64,000 bases of DNA, taken from contig CACHNE010000001.1 in assembly GCA_902581145.1 (NCBI GenBank), positions 95,326 to 159,325 on the forward strand, given 5' to 3'. The position numbers and the translations under genes are program-made. The notes beneath the pieces were generated by a model. That model worked only from the letters and a program-made list of their open reading frames with translations. It did no database searches and was not told where the DNA came from. This DNA is from an uncultured Bacteroidota bacterium. GTDB taxonomy: Bacteria; Bacteroidota; Bacteroidia; Flavobacteriales; Flavobacteriaceae. Of the stretch, positions 1-10,045 are shown piece after piece (the first letter of the stretch is position 1; the number at the start of each line of letters is the position of its first letter).

Positions 1-1062
1 AAATCTATTGTTACCAAGATTTAAATCAGATTCATAAACAATTTTTGAGTTTATATCAAAAATAATTATGCTTTTATTTTTAGAATGATTAGTTATACTT
101 AAATATGAATCAATTGGATTTGGATAATAAGAAAACTGATTATAATTTACATTATTGTTTAAGGATAGATTGCAATCTTCAATTAAACCATTAATTGAGT
201 AATTCGATACAAAATTCCAAATTTCATTATCAGAGCTGATATCCAAATTACCAAAGCTGCCTGGCCAATCATGTCCTCCACCATTAACTCGCAACTCAAC
301 AACAGAAACACAAGAATTTCCATTTTCCCAAATTCTTTTAGTCACTGTCGAACCATCATTAGTATTATTATCGGGTAATTCAATTTCAATTGGGTCGTTA
401 TCCGTACTATTATAATCAGTCCAATATTGGTGAGTTTCGTCTGCAGAAATATAATAAGTCACACCTGCGAAATCAATTCCATTATAATAATCTTCTGTTC
501 CAAGAATCGTCATTATTGCAGTTGGATGTCCTGGGCTACAATTTTCATATTGGTACTGCCCCATAGTTCTAGCAACTGCAACACCAGCGGCAATCTTATC
601 ATTCAAACGGCAAAGCAATTCATATACAAACTCTCCACCCAAAGAATAACCACAGGCATAAACCCTTTCAATATCAATCGAATACTGGTTTGAAAGCTCT
701 GAAATTATTGAATCAATAAAATATATGTCATCATGATCGGAATCTCCTTTAAAAATCCAATTTAAAGAACCGTCATCTGATGGATCAGCTAATGCCTGAG
801 GATAAACAAGAATAAAATTATTCTCATCAGCTAAATTTCGCATATCAGAAATAGCAATCTGAGTTTCAGTAGTATCGTTACCCGCATGAAAATTAAACAT
901 CAAAGGAGATAAAACATCTTGAGTGTAACTGCTTGGAATATACAATTCATATTCCCTAGTATTTCCATCATACTCAATTGTTTGACTGATGAAATTCTGA
1001 GCCGTTAATGCTTTGCAAAAAAACAATAGAATGATTAAGGAAATAAAATTATACTTAGGCAT
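1..1062 (-). CDS. PHB depolymerase/LpqC-type alpha/beta-hydrolase esterase, secreted, with the start of a T9SS type A-like C-terminal domain (3' end truncated by the window edge)
   Basis: Open minus-strand frame from ATG at 1062: MPKYNFISLIILLFFCKALTAQ (signal peptide), then YELYIPSSY, FNFHAGND, ERVYACGYSLGGEFVYELLC (GxSxGG nucleophile elbow), GGGHDWPG, and NPIDSYLSITNHS near the edge. Not in the ORF track because no stop lies in the window. Confidence 0.8.
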   Translation of the reverse strand, partial: MPKYNFISLIILLFFCKALTAQNFISQTIEYDGNTREYELYIPSSYTQDVLSPLMFNFHAGNDTTETQIAISDMRNLADENNFILVYPQALADPSDDGSLNWIFKGDSDHDDIYFIDSIISELSNQYSIDIERVYACGYSLGGEFVYELLCRLNDKIAAGVAVARTMGQYQYENCSPGHPTAIMTILGTEDYYNGIDFAGVTYYISADETHQYWTDYNSTDNDPIEIELPDNNTNDGSTVTKRIWENGNSCVSVVELRVNGGGHDWPGSFGNLDISSDNEIWNFVSNYSINGLIEDCNLSLNNNVNYNQFSYYPNPIDSYLSITNHSKNKSIIIFDINSKIVYESDLNLGNNRF

Positions 1063-1076
1063 AATACAAAAATAAA

Positions 1077-1104
1077 AAAAACCTTCTAAATTAAGAAGGT
1101 TTTT
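1077..1104 (-). terminator. Rho-independent terminator downstream of tRNA-Asp
   Basis: accttct-aaatta-agaaggt hairpin flanked by A-run/T-run; gives a U-tract on the minus strand just after the tRNA 3' end. Confidence 0.75.
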
Positions 1105-1107
1105 AAG

Positions 1108-1181
1108 CGGTCTGGACGGGACTCGAACCCGCGACCCCATGCGTGACAGGCATGTATTCTAACCAACTGAACTACCAGACC
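1108..1181 (-). tRNA. tRNA-Asp (GTC)
   Basis: Reverse complement ggtctggtagttcagttggttagaatacatgcctGTCacgcatggggtcgcgggttcgagtcccgtccagaccg: 7-bp acceptor stem, GTC anticodon loop and GGTTCGAGTCC T-arm. Confidence 0.95.
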
Positions 1182-1194
1182 TTTTTTGCGTGAG

Positions 1195-1202
1195 CAAATA
1201 TA
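1195..1202 (-). promoter_or_regulatory. Bacteroidota-type -7 element (TATATTTG) for tRNA-Asp
   Basis: CAAATATA on + strand, 13 nt upstream of the tRNA 5' end; matches TAnnTTTG. Confidence 0.55.
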
Positions 1203-1250
1203 CATTTGATTTTGATTAGAACAAATATTTTCTTTTAAATAAATTTTGAT

Positions 1251-2225
1251 TTAGTACTCAGGACATCCAAAACAATCTTTGTTGTTTAAGAAATCATAAG
1301 TGATGGAAAATTCAGAAATACCTCCATCTCCTCCAATTTTACTTAAATTAAAGTCATATGAATATCCAAATTTAAATCCTTCCCAAGCCATTCCAATTAT
1401 AGGGTTAATAGATGTGACTAAATGGCTTTCATTTTCTGTCTGAATAGGGTTTGTTGATGCAGTTAGTGCAAAAGAGAATCTATCAAAAACATATTGAAAA
1501 CCTAAATCAAACCTATCATATTTAGCTTGCTTCATAAAATTTGTTATGAAATAAACACTGCTATCACTATTATATTGTAAAATAGGCAGTTCAAGTGATG
1601 CATGTACAGAAATGAATATATCTAGCGGTATATCACCTTGTGAAACCATAGAAACATTTGGTCTATTTAGGTGTCTTAAAGTGATTCCTATCCAGTGATT
1701 ATCATTATTAAATAAAAATGATGCTCCAATATCTACATATCTTGCATTTTCGCCCAATGCAATCGGATCAAATGTGTTTGAATTGATTATGTTTTGAAAT
1801 ATATTAATCTGATCCTCAAATAATAAGTTGTCAAAACCAAAATCTTTAGTTGCAAAACCAAAAGTTACACTTGGCCTAAAGTCCCATTCGTAGTTAATTT
1901 GAACCTTATATGCCCAGCTAAAATTTAATTGCTTCAAGGAATAGTTTGTAAATGTTTCCTGGTGATTCATTAAGCTTATTCCAATGCCACTATTTAAATC
2001 TGGATACCAATCATCAAAATACAAGTATTGAGAATTAAGATTAAAATCAAACCCGGACCATTGCTGATTTTTATAAAGTAATCCAGCTTTTGTAGTTTCA
2101 TAAAATCCAGAAAATGAAGGGTTGATACTTTCAGGCACCATAAAGGACTGAGTAAATGCTGGGTCCTGCGAATATGATTTCACAGAAAATATAATTGCCA
2201 ATATCAAGATAATTCTTTTCATCAT
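1251..2225 (-). CDS. PorP/SprF family type IX secretion system outer-membrane protein
   Basis: 324 aa, signal peptide, QDPAFTQSFMVPESINPSFSGFYETTKAGLLYKNQQWSGF typical of PorP/SprF; begins 4 nt after the giant T9SS substrate gene. Confidence 0.9.
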   Translation of the reverse strand: MMKRIILILAIIFSVKSYSQDPAFTQSFMVPESINPSFSGFYETTKAGLLYKNQQWSGFDFNLNSQYLYFDDWYPDLNSGIGISLMNHQETFTNYSLKQLNFSWAYKVQINYEWDFRPSVTFGFATKDFGFDNLLFEDQINIFQNIINSNTFDPIALGENARYVDIGASFLFNNDNHWIGITLRHLNRPNVSMVSQGDIPLDIFISVHASLELPILQYNSDSSVYFITNFMKQAKYDRFDLGFQYVFDRFSFALTASTNPIQTENESHLVTSINPIIGMAWEGFKFGYSYDFNLSKIGGDGGISEFSITYDFLNNKDCFGCPEY

Positions 2226-2229
2226 AATT

Positions 2230-5200
2230 TTATCTTAGTAATACAAACACTCCTCTTAGATTAATCTCTTCATTATAAATTGTAGTTCCTTTTACAACAA
2301 TTAAATAATTTCCATTCTCAGCTAATTTACCGTTTAAGCTTCCGTTCCATCCGTTAAGTTCAAGATTGTTTTCATAGTAAATTAGCGAACCAAAAGTATC
2401 ATAGATACTCATTTCAATACTATTCACACAAGCATAAACAGGTCTCATAGTATCATTTATACCATCATTGTTTGGAGAAAAAGCAGTAGGTAATACAATA
2501 TCATATCCATCCGTAACTTCAATTTGTTCAGAATAGGTATCAATACATCCATAGCCATACTCCACAGTCTGGGTGACCGTATATTCACCAGGGTTTAAAT
2601 ATTGATGAGATACCACATCACCAGAAACTAGTGAGCTTCCGTCTCCAAAATCCCAAGTAACGGAGATATAGTCTCCAGAAGATGTATTCATAAATTCAAG
2701 TTCATTATAAATACTAATTCCACAATCAATATTTCCATTGCTGTCATATGTAAATGACGGCTCTCCGATTTCCTCAAAATCGATTATTATTTCCGTATTT
2801 ACTTGACAGCCAATCTGATCAGTTACTAAAACATTATAAACTCCATTTTGATAAGCGGTCATGAAAGTATTATCACTTATATCAACAGCTCCACCAGACC
2901 AGTTTACAGTATATGGCGGGAAACCACCAGAGATGGAAATAGAGTTCTCTTGAGTTACCAAATTATTTTCACAATAAGGAACTACTTCAGTGGTTAAATC
3001 AACAGTTAAATCCTCTTGCCTAAGAACTATAAAAACTTCAGAGGTACTTGAACAATCATGTAAATCAGTTACAGTAAGAGTGTATTCACCAGGACCAATA
3101 TTGGTTAAATCTTCCGTTTCTTGTCCTGTATTCCAAAGGAATTCATAATCTCCATATCCTCCAGAGGTTGTTACATTGATACTTCCACTATTTGGATCAT
3201 CACAATCATAAGCATTTGTTACATCACCAACTATAATTATTTCACTTGATACACTAATAATAAAAGTTTGGGGTAGACCTACACACGTATTTCCTTCAAA
3301 GGTATAAGTTGGTGTAACACTGATATTTGCAAATTGTGTTGTCAAACCACTATTTAATGCAGTAAATGATGGAATATCTCCGTTTCCAGATACTGGAAGA
3401 CCTATTGAAGTATTATCATTAGTCCATTCGTATGTTGTTTCTCCATCGGTGTTTGAGGTTGAAAAATCAATAATTGAGGTTATTTCATTGCTACATAAAA
3501 ATATATCTTCAACAACATTCATTTCAGGTGATGGGTTTACTGAAATCGAAAATGATGAGGGTTCACCAGTACAAATTATTCCATTATTATCATAAGATGG
3601 AGTAACTGTAATTATTGCAAAAATAGTAGAGTCTGTTGTGTTAATAGCCTGGAAGCTAGGAATTCCACCTTGTCCCGAATCAGACAACCCAATTTCTGTA
3701 TTATCATTTGTCCATTCGTATGAGGTCAATCCATCTGTATTTAAAGTTTCAAATGTATAAACAGGTGTAAAATCCCCATTACACAAAACAGTATCATTAA
3801 CCGAAACATCATTAACCTGCGCAGATGGATTAACAGATATCACAAAATCCTCTGGGTTTCCCTGACAAATAACACCGTTATTTGTATAGGTTGGTGTTAC
3901 AGTAATAGTTGCAGTTTGAGCAGTGGTTGAAGTATTTATAATTTCAAAAGGCTCAATATTTCCGATTCCTGTTGCTGGTAGACCAATGGACTCATTTGAA
4001 TTAGTCCAATTATATTCTGTAGTACCTTCTTCATTTGTAGTGGTAAATTCAATTAATTCCGTCAAATCTCCGTTACAATAAAATACATTATCTATTTCAT
4101 TTACTTGAGCGCCCGGATGTACTGTAATTGTAAAGGTTTCAGCTTCACCCAAGCAATCTATACCAAGATTTGAATAAGTTGGTGTCACAGTAATGGTTGC
4201 AGTCAAAGGAGTTGTCCCCGTATTAATGGCCGTAAACGTATCAATTGTGTCTTCACCGCTTTCTCCCAATCCAAATACATCAGGGGTATCATTAACCCAA
4301 GAGTACGATGTTACAGAAAGATCTCCTAAATTAACCGTCTCGAATATTATTGGATCTGTTAGTTCACCATCACAAATTTCTATATTTTCAATCTCATTGA
4401 CTTGAGCAGATGGATTAACCGTAATTGTAAATTCTTTAGACTCACCAGGGCAACTTATCTCATTATTTGTATAGGTAGGTGTTACTACAATAGTGGATAC
4501 AATTGGCTCATTTGTATTATTTATTGCGTTAAATACTGGTACATCTCCATCACCGGCTGTTTCAGTCAAACCAGTATCTGAATTGTCATTAGTCCAATTA
4601 AAACTAACAACTCCGTCAGTATTTTCAGATGCAAAAGAAATGAGTTCTGTTGTGTCACCATTACAAAAAACATAATTTTCTGGTTGAATAAGGGTTGCAT
4701 CAGGATTTACCGTAATTGTAAATTCAATAGGGGTTCCAACATTTGAATTCCCCTCAAATGTAAAAGTAGGAGTTACCTCAATGGTTGCAGTTTGAGCAGA
4801 TAATGATGAGTTAGTAGCTGTAAATCCACTTATCATTGAAGTAGATCCAGTTCCAGTTAACTCATTGTTGGAGATTGAGATATTATCATTAGTCCATTCA
4901 TATGTTGTTGTTCCGCCTGTATTTTGGGTAGAAAAGATTATATCCGCTACCTCATCTAAATTACAGACAACGATATTGTTAATTGGATCAACCTGTGCAG
5001 GTGGATTAACGGTAATTGTAAAAGTTTCCGTTGGACCGGAATTACTATTACCTCCGTTTTCAAATGTTGGTGTAACAACAACAGTTGTAGTAACCGGACT
5101 GGATCCAGTATTAGTGGCTGTAAATCCAATATTACTATTACCGCTTAATTCTAAGCCAGTAGTATCATCCGAGTTTGTCCATGTATAGGTAGTAATCCCA

Positions 5201-8200
5201 CCTGTGTTTATTGTTGAAAATGGAATATTTATTTCGTCTCCGTCTGAAACAACAATATTATTATTTTCATTTACCTGCGCAGTTGGATTAACAGTAATTT
5301 CAAAAGGGGTTGCAGGCCCTGTACAACTTACACCTCCGTTCTCGAATGTTGGAGTGACTGTTATTGTTGCTGTTACAGGACTAGTTCCTGTATTGGTAGC
5401 AGTGAAGGATGGAATATTTCCAGAATCAGAATCTTGTAAATTGATTGAGGTTAAATCGTTTTCCCAATTAAATGTTGTATTACCGTTTACATTTGTTGTT
5501 GAGAATTCAACTAGAGAGGTGTCAAATCCGTTTGAAACAATCTGATTTTGAACAGTGTTTACTTGACCTGTTGGATTCACTGTTACCACAAATGTAATAG
5601 GGTCTCCAACATTTATATCACCACCATTTTCAAAACTTGGTGTTACAACTATATTTGCCGAAATAGGGGCATCAGTAGTATTAGTAGCTATAATATCAAT
5701 ATTTCCCTCACCAGCATTTGAAAGATTTATTGCAGTATTATCATTAGTCCACGAATAAGTCATATTTCCACCGTTTACATTAGTGGTAAACTCAATTAAA
5801 AGTTCTTCATCATTACAAACTGTTTGAGGATCTACTGGATTAACCTGAGCCTTCGGATTTACAGTAACTTCATAATAAAATGGAAGACCTTCGCAATCAA
5901 AACCTATATTTCCTGATGCAACAGCAGTGTAAATGACCGTAAGGGGGTCTGTAGTAGTATTAAATAATGTCTCTTCAGGGATTGAATTTGTTCCTGAGGT
6001 TGTTGTAAGACCTGTAATTCCATTGTCGGCTACGGCAGTCCATGCAAAAGTAACACCGCTTGTAGGACTAGTCAGATCAACAGAAGCAGTTGTTTCACCA
6101 CTGGTTATAAATTGGTTATCTTCGGAAAATAATACCTGTGGAGAAGGATTAACAATTATTTTAAATGTTGTAGAATCTCCATCACAACTTACTTCATTGT
6201 AAGTATAAACAGATGTAACTGTAATATTTGCCTCAATTTGCTCAGATGACGAATTATTAGCTTGGAAACTTGAAATATTTCCCGTTCCATTTTCAGCAAG
6301 CCCAATATCAGGATTGTCATTAATCCAAGAATATGTTATCTCACCTTCTTCTAGATTTTCAGTATTTGCATCTAAAACTGATGTGAAATTAATATCAAAA
6401 GTGTTTTCACCATTACACAAGATTTGGTCTCCTACAGGACTTATTCCAACAGTAGGGTTTACTGTTACAACCACGTCAAACGGAGCACCCTCGCAACCAT
6501 CTGTACCTACTACTGGGGTAACAGTGTATGTCAATGTAGCTGGAAAATCTGTAGAATTTGTAAGTACTTGACTTATTGATGTTTCATTAGAAGCAGAGGA
6601 TCCACCTGTAACAATTCCAACGGGATTACTAGTTGGTTCAGACCAGCTGTATGTAGTTCCTACAGGAACAATTTCAGTTGGTGAATCATCCGTTGGTGAT
6701 ATTTCTAAAAGTTCACCATCACATATAGTAATTTCTTTGTCTGAAATAACAGGAGTTGGCTGAATAGTCATTGTATAATCAAATGGATCTCCTTCACAGC
6801 CATCGGCATCTGGGGTAATGGTGTATACTAAATCTTGTTCAATATTGGTTAAGTTTGATATTGTCTGTGATGGGATAAATCCATCAGTACCACTATTCAC
6901 ATAATTAGTTAAATTTTCATTTTCGGCAGCTATCCATGAATAGGTTGTACCATCTACATCAGAAATGAAATCAAACTGTGTTGAAGCTTGATTTGAGCAA
7001 ACCTCCTGAGTATTAGTAGTATTCGTAATTGTGGGGGTTTTACTCAATGTGATTGAAACCGTTGCAGTCGGGGGATTATTACAATTTGAACCAGCTGTTA
7101 CTGAAATATTATATACACCAGGTGAGTTTAATCTAATTTCAGGATATGGGTCTGTAGCAGTTGTTCCGTTCAAAAACGTATAGTCAGAGCTAGTGATATC
7201 AGAACCTGAAACAGTCCATAAATAACCAGTTGGCGCAATAAACCCAGTAGAATATATGGGAGTAATTTCAGATTCAAAATCTATATCTAAAGTCGATAGC
7301 GAACAATAAGTTATTTCAGAAATTGGTAGTCCAACCGTAGGATCTCCTAATACTTCAAGATTACTTGAATAGCTATCAGAACCACAGGAAGTTGTAACGG
7401 TCTGGGTAATTGTATAATTTCCAACAGATGTAAAACTAATTTCTGGATTTTGAGATGTTAGAGTTGTAGAATCCACTAAACTGTAACCAGAATTTGGTGA
7501 AATACTCCACTGATAAGTAGGGTCCTCATTTGGAAGTGCACTATCACATTCCACACTGACAATATTTGAGGCATCTGTTAGGGTTACTACATCATTAATA
7601 CATATTTGGCTAACCTCATCATCTAATTCACCATTTGTAGGGTCTGTTAACATTGTTGTTTTCATCAATACAACTAAATCCACCTGTGACCCGTCTTCCC
7701 AATAACCATTAGAGGTGAAGTTTATATCTGTATTTCCTGGATCGATATTAGCGACAAAATTATTAGATGAACCTGATGCTTTTAAATGAATAGTGTATTG
7801 GGTTCCAGAATTTAGTGTGGGAGCATCTTCAACAGGTATCTCCATCGTAAACCAACCGGAACAAACTCCGTCTGAATTAAGATTAGAATTTGAACTATTC
7901 CAATACTGATGGGGATACTGTTTTTCATATAGGAGATTGCCACTTACATTACCAGTTACACTGCCATATGAAACAGTACCCTGGAATATTTTTATTGTAG
8001 GTTGGAAACTGTATGGGGATTGTGTACAGCCATTTTTAAACATAGATACAGATGTTAATTTTCCTGTATGACCTGCAGTATATACATTTCCTTGACCACT
8101 AAAAAAGCCTACACCGGTAGTATTATTTGGTTCGATATTTAGATCTTGAACAAGTGAGCCAGATTGTATGATATTAAAGTCTGCATCAGGAATATCCTCA

Positions 8201-9654
8201 ACATTTACCGTTTTTATTTCGATGTCCTCCTGTAAACAACCAGAGGGATTTTGGGCACTCAACTTTATCTCCCAACATCCAGGTTCATCAATATCTGAAG
8301 CAGGAATAATTAAATCATCTCCAACCAGCCAGTTATTATTTAGTAAAAAGGCTAGAACAAAATCATCAGAACTTGGTTTCTTCACTTCCCAGGTTAAATT
8401 TACTTCACCTGCACACGAACCGTTAGCAGTTGGGTAAGACCCAGCAATTGTAGCATTGATTGCTCTGATATCCTCATCTATACATTGTTCAGGATTAAGA
8501 TTAAACTTTGCATCAGGAGATTCTGCTGTAGCAACATCTTTAGTAGTACCATTTCCGTTAGGCGAATAAGTATCACAAACTGGATCACTTCCGGTAGGAT
8601 TTACTCCTTTGTTATATAGTTTTTTCGAAACTTCAAAACTTGAACTACCACTATTATTACAAGATGGTTGATTAAAAATATGCGTGATTGGATCAGCAGG
8701 TGTAGCGCTATAACGTGCTAATAACTCAGCCTGCGTGTATGTTTCAGGAGTTGTTCCGTCACCAAAATTAATAACATAGTATGATCCCATGTAATTGTTA
8801 GTGATACCTAAATTTGAAACAATATCACCAATACCAAATACAACTTCTTCCCCAACACATACAGTCTCCGATGATAAATTAGCTAATGCAGTTGAACTGG
8901 TGTGAAATAAAAAAGTATAGCTAAAAACACTAATATTTCCATCTGCATCTGTTTCATTTACCTCAAAATTATAAGTTCCAACAGATAAATTATCAGGAAT
9001 TTCATATGTGTAATTTAGAAATGGAGAAATTGTTGTCGCAGATCCTGATTCAATATCTATGAGTTTAACCGAAATTGAATTTTCTTCGTTTGATGGAGTT
9101 ACAGTGAAATATTTGTAAGATGTCGGGATGATTGTTGTTTGTGCGCTATAGGTTTGATTCAATGAGCCAATAAAGGGATTAGTTGTATTAGTGCCGTTGT
9201 TTAAACACTCAGAAAAAAAAGTATCAGAATTTATCGATGATACTACACTAGGAACAGAATCATATGAAGAATTATTAACCGAAAATAAATTTGTTTCAAC
9301 GCTTAAAGCTGGCTGTGTCGATCTAATTCTTAATTTGTATTGACCTGCAGATAATCCAGCAGGTAAAACACCATTAATGAGAGGCGTGTAAAAATCATGA
9401 ACTGTACTCAAGACCGTTGGGTTTGTAAAATCTCCTGCAGGACCTGATAATTCTAAAATAAAAGAATTGTTAGAACCATCTTGTAGATTTGCGGGATTTG
9501 CGAGTTCAAAAACACCTGTTGGGTTTATGTGAACAGAGACTCCCGAACCAGGGGCATACGTATCTGATGAATTAAAATTTACAAGATTTATGCTCTGAGA
9601 AAATGTGAGCACACAAAAAAACATGAATAATATGGTCAGCCTTATTCTCTTCAT
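2230..9654 (-). CDS. Giant (2474 aa) secreted PKD-like repeat protein with T9SS type B (gliding-type) C-terminal sorting domain
   Basis: Signal peptide; about 13 PKD-like repeats (TFTITVNPxAQVNxIxNIxxCxG...YxWTNDNxxIGL); PKD domain (WDFGDGSS...VSHQY); C-terminus LPTAFSPNNDGINDTMRPVYACVNSIEMSIYDTFGSLIY...GVFVLLR. Confidence 0.9.
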   Translation of the reverse strand: MKRIRLTILFMFFCVLTFSQSINLVNFNSSDTYAPGSGVSVHINPTGVFELANPANLQDGSNNSFILELSGPAGDFTNPTVLSTVHDFYTPLINGVLPAGLSAGQYKLRIRSTQPALSVETNLFSVNNSSYDSVPSVVSSINSDTFFSECLNNGTNTTNPFIGSLNQTYSAQTTIIPTSYKYFTVTPSNEENSISVKLIDIESGSATTISPFLNYTYEIPDNLSVGTYNFEVNETDADGNISVFSYTFLFHTSSTALANLSSETVCVGEEVVFGIGDIVSNLGITNNYMGSYYVINFGDGTTPETYTQAELLARYSATPADPITHIFNQPSCNNSGSSSFEVSKKLYNKGVNPTGSDPVCDTYSPNGNGTTKDVATAESPDAKFNLNPEQCIDEDIRAINATIAGSYPTANGSCAGEVNLTWEVKKPSSDDFVLAFLLNNNWLVGDDLIIPASDIDEPGCWEIKLSAQNPSGCLQEDIEIKTVNVEDIPDADFNIIQSGSLVQDLNIEPNNTTGVGFFSGQGNVYTAGHTGKLTSVSMFKNGCTQSPYSFQPTIKIFQGTVSYGSVTGNVSGNLLYEKQYPHQYWNSSNSNLNSDGVCSGWFTMEIPVEDAPTLNSGTQYTIHLKASGSSNNFVANIDPGNTDINFTSNGYWEDGSQVDLVVLMKTTMLTDPTNGELDDEVSQICINDVVTLTDASNIVSVECDSALPNEDPTYQWSISPNSGYSLVDSTTLTSQNPEISFTSVGNYTITQTVTTSCGSDSYSSNLEVLGDPTVGLPISEITYCSLSTLDIDFESEITPIYSTGFIAPTGYLWTVSGSDITSSDYTFLNGTTATDPYPEIRLNSPGVYNISVTAGSNCNNPPTATVSITLSKTPTITNTTNTQEVCSNQASTQFDFISDVDGTTYSWIAAENENLTNYVNSGTDGFIPSQTISNLTNIEQDLVYTITPDADGCEGDPFDYTMTIQPTPVISDKEITICDGELLEISPTDDSPTEIVPVGTTYSWSEPTSNPVGIVTGGSSASNETSISQVLTNSTDFPATLTYTVTPVVGTDGCEGAPFDVVVTVNPTVGISPVGDQILCNGENTFDINFTSVLDANTENLEEGEITYSWINDNPDIGLAENGTGNISSFQANNSSSEQIEANITVTSVYTYNEVSCDGDSTTFKIIVNPSPQVLFSEDNQFITSGETTASVDLTSPTSGVTFAWTAVADNGITGLTTTSGTNSIPEETLFNTTTDPLTVIYTAVASGNIGFDCEGLPFYYEVTVNPKAQVNPVDPQTVCNDEELLIEFTTNVNGGNMTYSWTNDNTAINLSNAGEGNIDIIATNTTDAPISANIVVTPSFENGGDINVGDPITFVVTVNPTGQVNTVQNQIVSNGFDTSLVEFSTTNVNGNTTFNWENDLTSINLQDSDSGNIPSFTATNTGTSPVTATITVTPTFENGGVSCTGPATPFEITVNPTAQVNENNNIVVSDGDEINIPFSTINTGGITTYTWTNSDDTTGLELSGNSNIGFTATNTGSSPVTTTVVVTPTFENGGNSNSGPTETFTITVNPPAQVDPINNIVVCNLDEVADIIFSTQNTGGTTTYEWTNDNISISNNELTGTGSTSMISGFTATNSSLSAQTATIEVTPTFTFEGNSNVGTPIEFTITVNPDATLIQPENYVFCNGDTTELISFASENTDGVVSFNWTNDNSDTGLTETAGDGDVPVFNAINNTNEPIVSTIVVTPTYTNNEISCPGESKEFTITVNPSAQVNEIENIEICDGELTDPIIFETVNLGDLSVTSYSWVNDTPDVFGLGESGEDTIDTFTAINTGTTPLTATITVTPTYSNLGIDCLGEAETFTITVHPGAQVNEIDNVFYCNGDLTELIEFTTTNEEGTTEYNWTNSNESIGLPATGIGNIEPFEIINTSTTAQTATITVTPTYTNNGVICQGNPEDFVISVNPSAQVNDVSVNDTVLCNGDFTPVYTFETLNTDGLTSYEWTNDNTEIGLSDSGQGGIPSFQAINTTDSTIFAIITVTPSYDNNGIICTGEPSSFSISVNPSPEMNVVEDIFLCSNEITSIIDFSTSNTDGETTYEWTNDNTSIGLPVSGNGDIPSFTALNSGLTTQFANISVTPTYTFEGNTCVGLPQTFIISVSSEIIIVGDVTNAYDCDDPNSGSINVTTSGGYGDYEFLWNTGQETEDLTNIGPGEYTLTVTDLHDCSSTSEVFIVLRQEDLTVDLTTEVVPYCENNLVTQENSISISGGFPPYTVNWSGGAVDISDNTFMTAYQNGVYNVLVTDQIGCQVNTEIIIDFEEIGEPSFTYDSNGNIDCGISIYNELEFMNTSSGDYISVTWDFGDGSSLVSGDVVSHQYLNPGEYTVTQTVEYGYGCIDTYSEQIEVTDGYDIVLPTAFSPNNDGINDTMRPVYACVNSIEMSIYDTFGSLIYYENNLELNGWNGSLNGKLAENGNYLIVVKGTTIYNEEINLRGVFVLLR
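3240..7040 (-). repeat. About 13 tandem PKD-like domain repeats of roughly 95-100 aa within the giant adhesin-like protein
   Basis: Recurrent blocks starting at PxAQVN...C(N/D)G and ending ...VTPTYxxxGxxCxGxPxxFxIxVNP in the translated frame; boundaries approximate. Confidence 0.8.
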
Positions 9655-9672
9655 GGTCTTTAGTTAGACTTA

Positions 9673-9680
9673 CAAATATA
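9673..9680 (-). promoter_or_regulatory. Bacteroidota-type -7 element (TATATTTG) for the PKD giant protein/PorP unit
   Basis: CAAATATA on + strand, about 19 nt upstream of ATG at 9654. Confidence 0.55.
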
Positions 9681-9691
9681 GATGATTTTTT

Positions 9692-10009
9692 TTAGATAAG
9701 GTTATCTAATGCTTGAGCGTAATCATTCTTTGAAGAAACTCCTACTTTTCTGTCAACAAGTTCACCGTTCTTAAATACAAGAACCGTGGGGATATTTCTT
9801 ACACCGAATTGTGCGGCATATTGTTGATTAGAATCAATGTCAACTTTTCCCACAACAGCTTTGCCTTCATATTCGTCACTAAGTTCATCTATTATCGGAC
9901 CAACCATTCTACAGGGGCCACACCAAGCTGCCCAAAAATCGACCATCACCGGTTTGTCACTTTTTAATACTGTTTCTTCAAAATTGCTATCTGTAATCTC
10001 TAATGCCAT
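9692..10009 (-). CDS. trxA: Thioredoxin
   Basis: VMVDFWAAWCGPCRMVGPIIDELSDEY with WCGPC active site; start likely the internal Met (MALEITDSNF) of track ORF 9692..10030. Confidence 0.95.
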   Translation of the reverse strand: MALEITDSNFEETVLKSDKPVMVDFWAAWCGPCRMVGPIIDELSDEYEGKAVVGKVDIDSNQQYAAQFGVRNIPTVLVFKNGELVDRKVGVSSKNDYAQALDNLI

Positions 10010-10045
10010 AATATTATTTTTAAAAGCCAAAAATAAGTATTTTCT

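Noticed and set aside
427-693. Plus-strand 88-aa ORF near the left edge
   Set aside because: Lies antisense to a clear esterase coding frame that continues off the window edge.
4193-6571. Series of plus-strand ORFs (60-113 aa) opposite the giant PKD gene
   Set aside because: Antisense frames that recur because the PKD repeats recur; no independent start context or recognisable domain.
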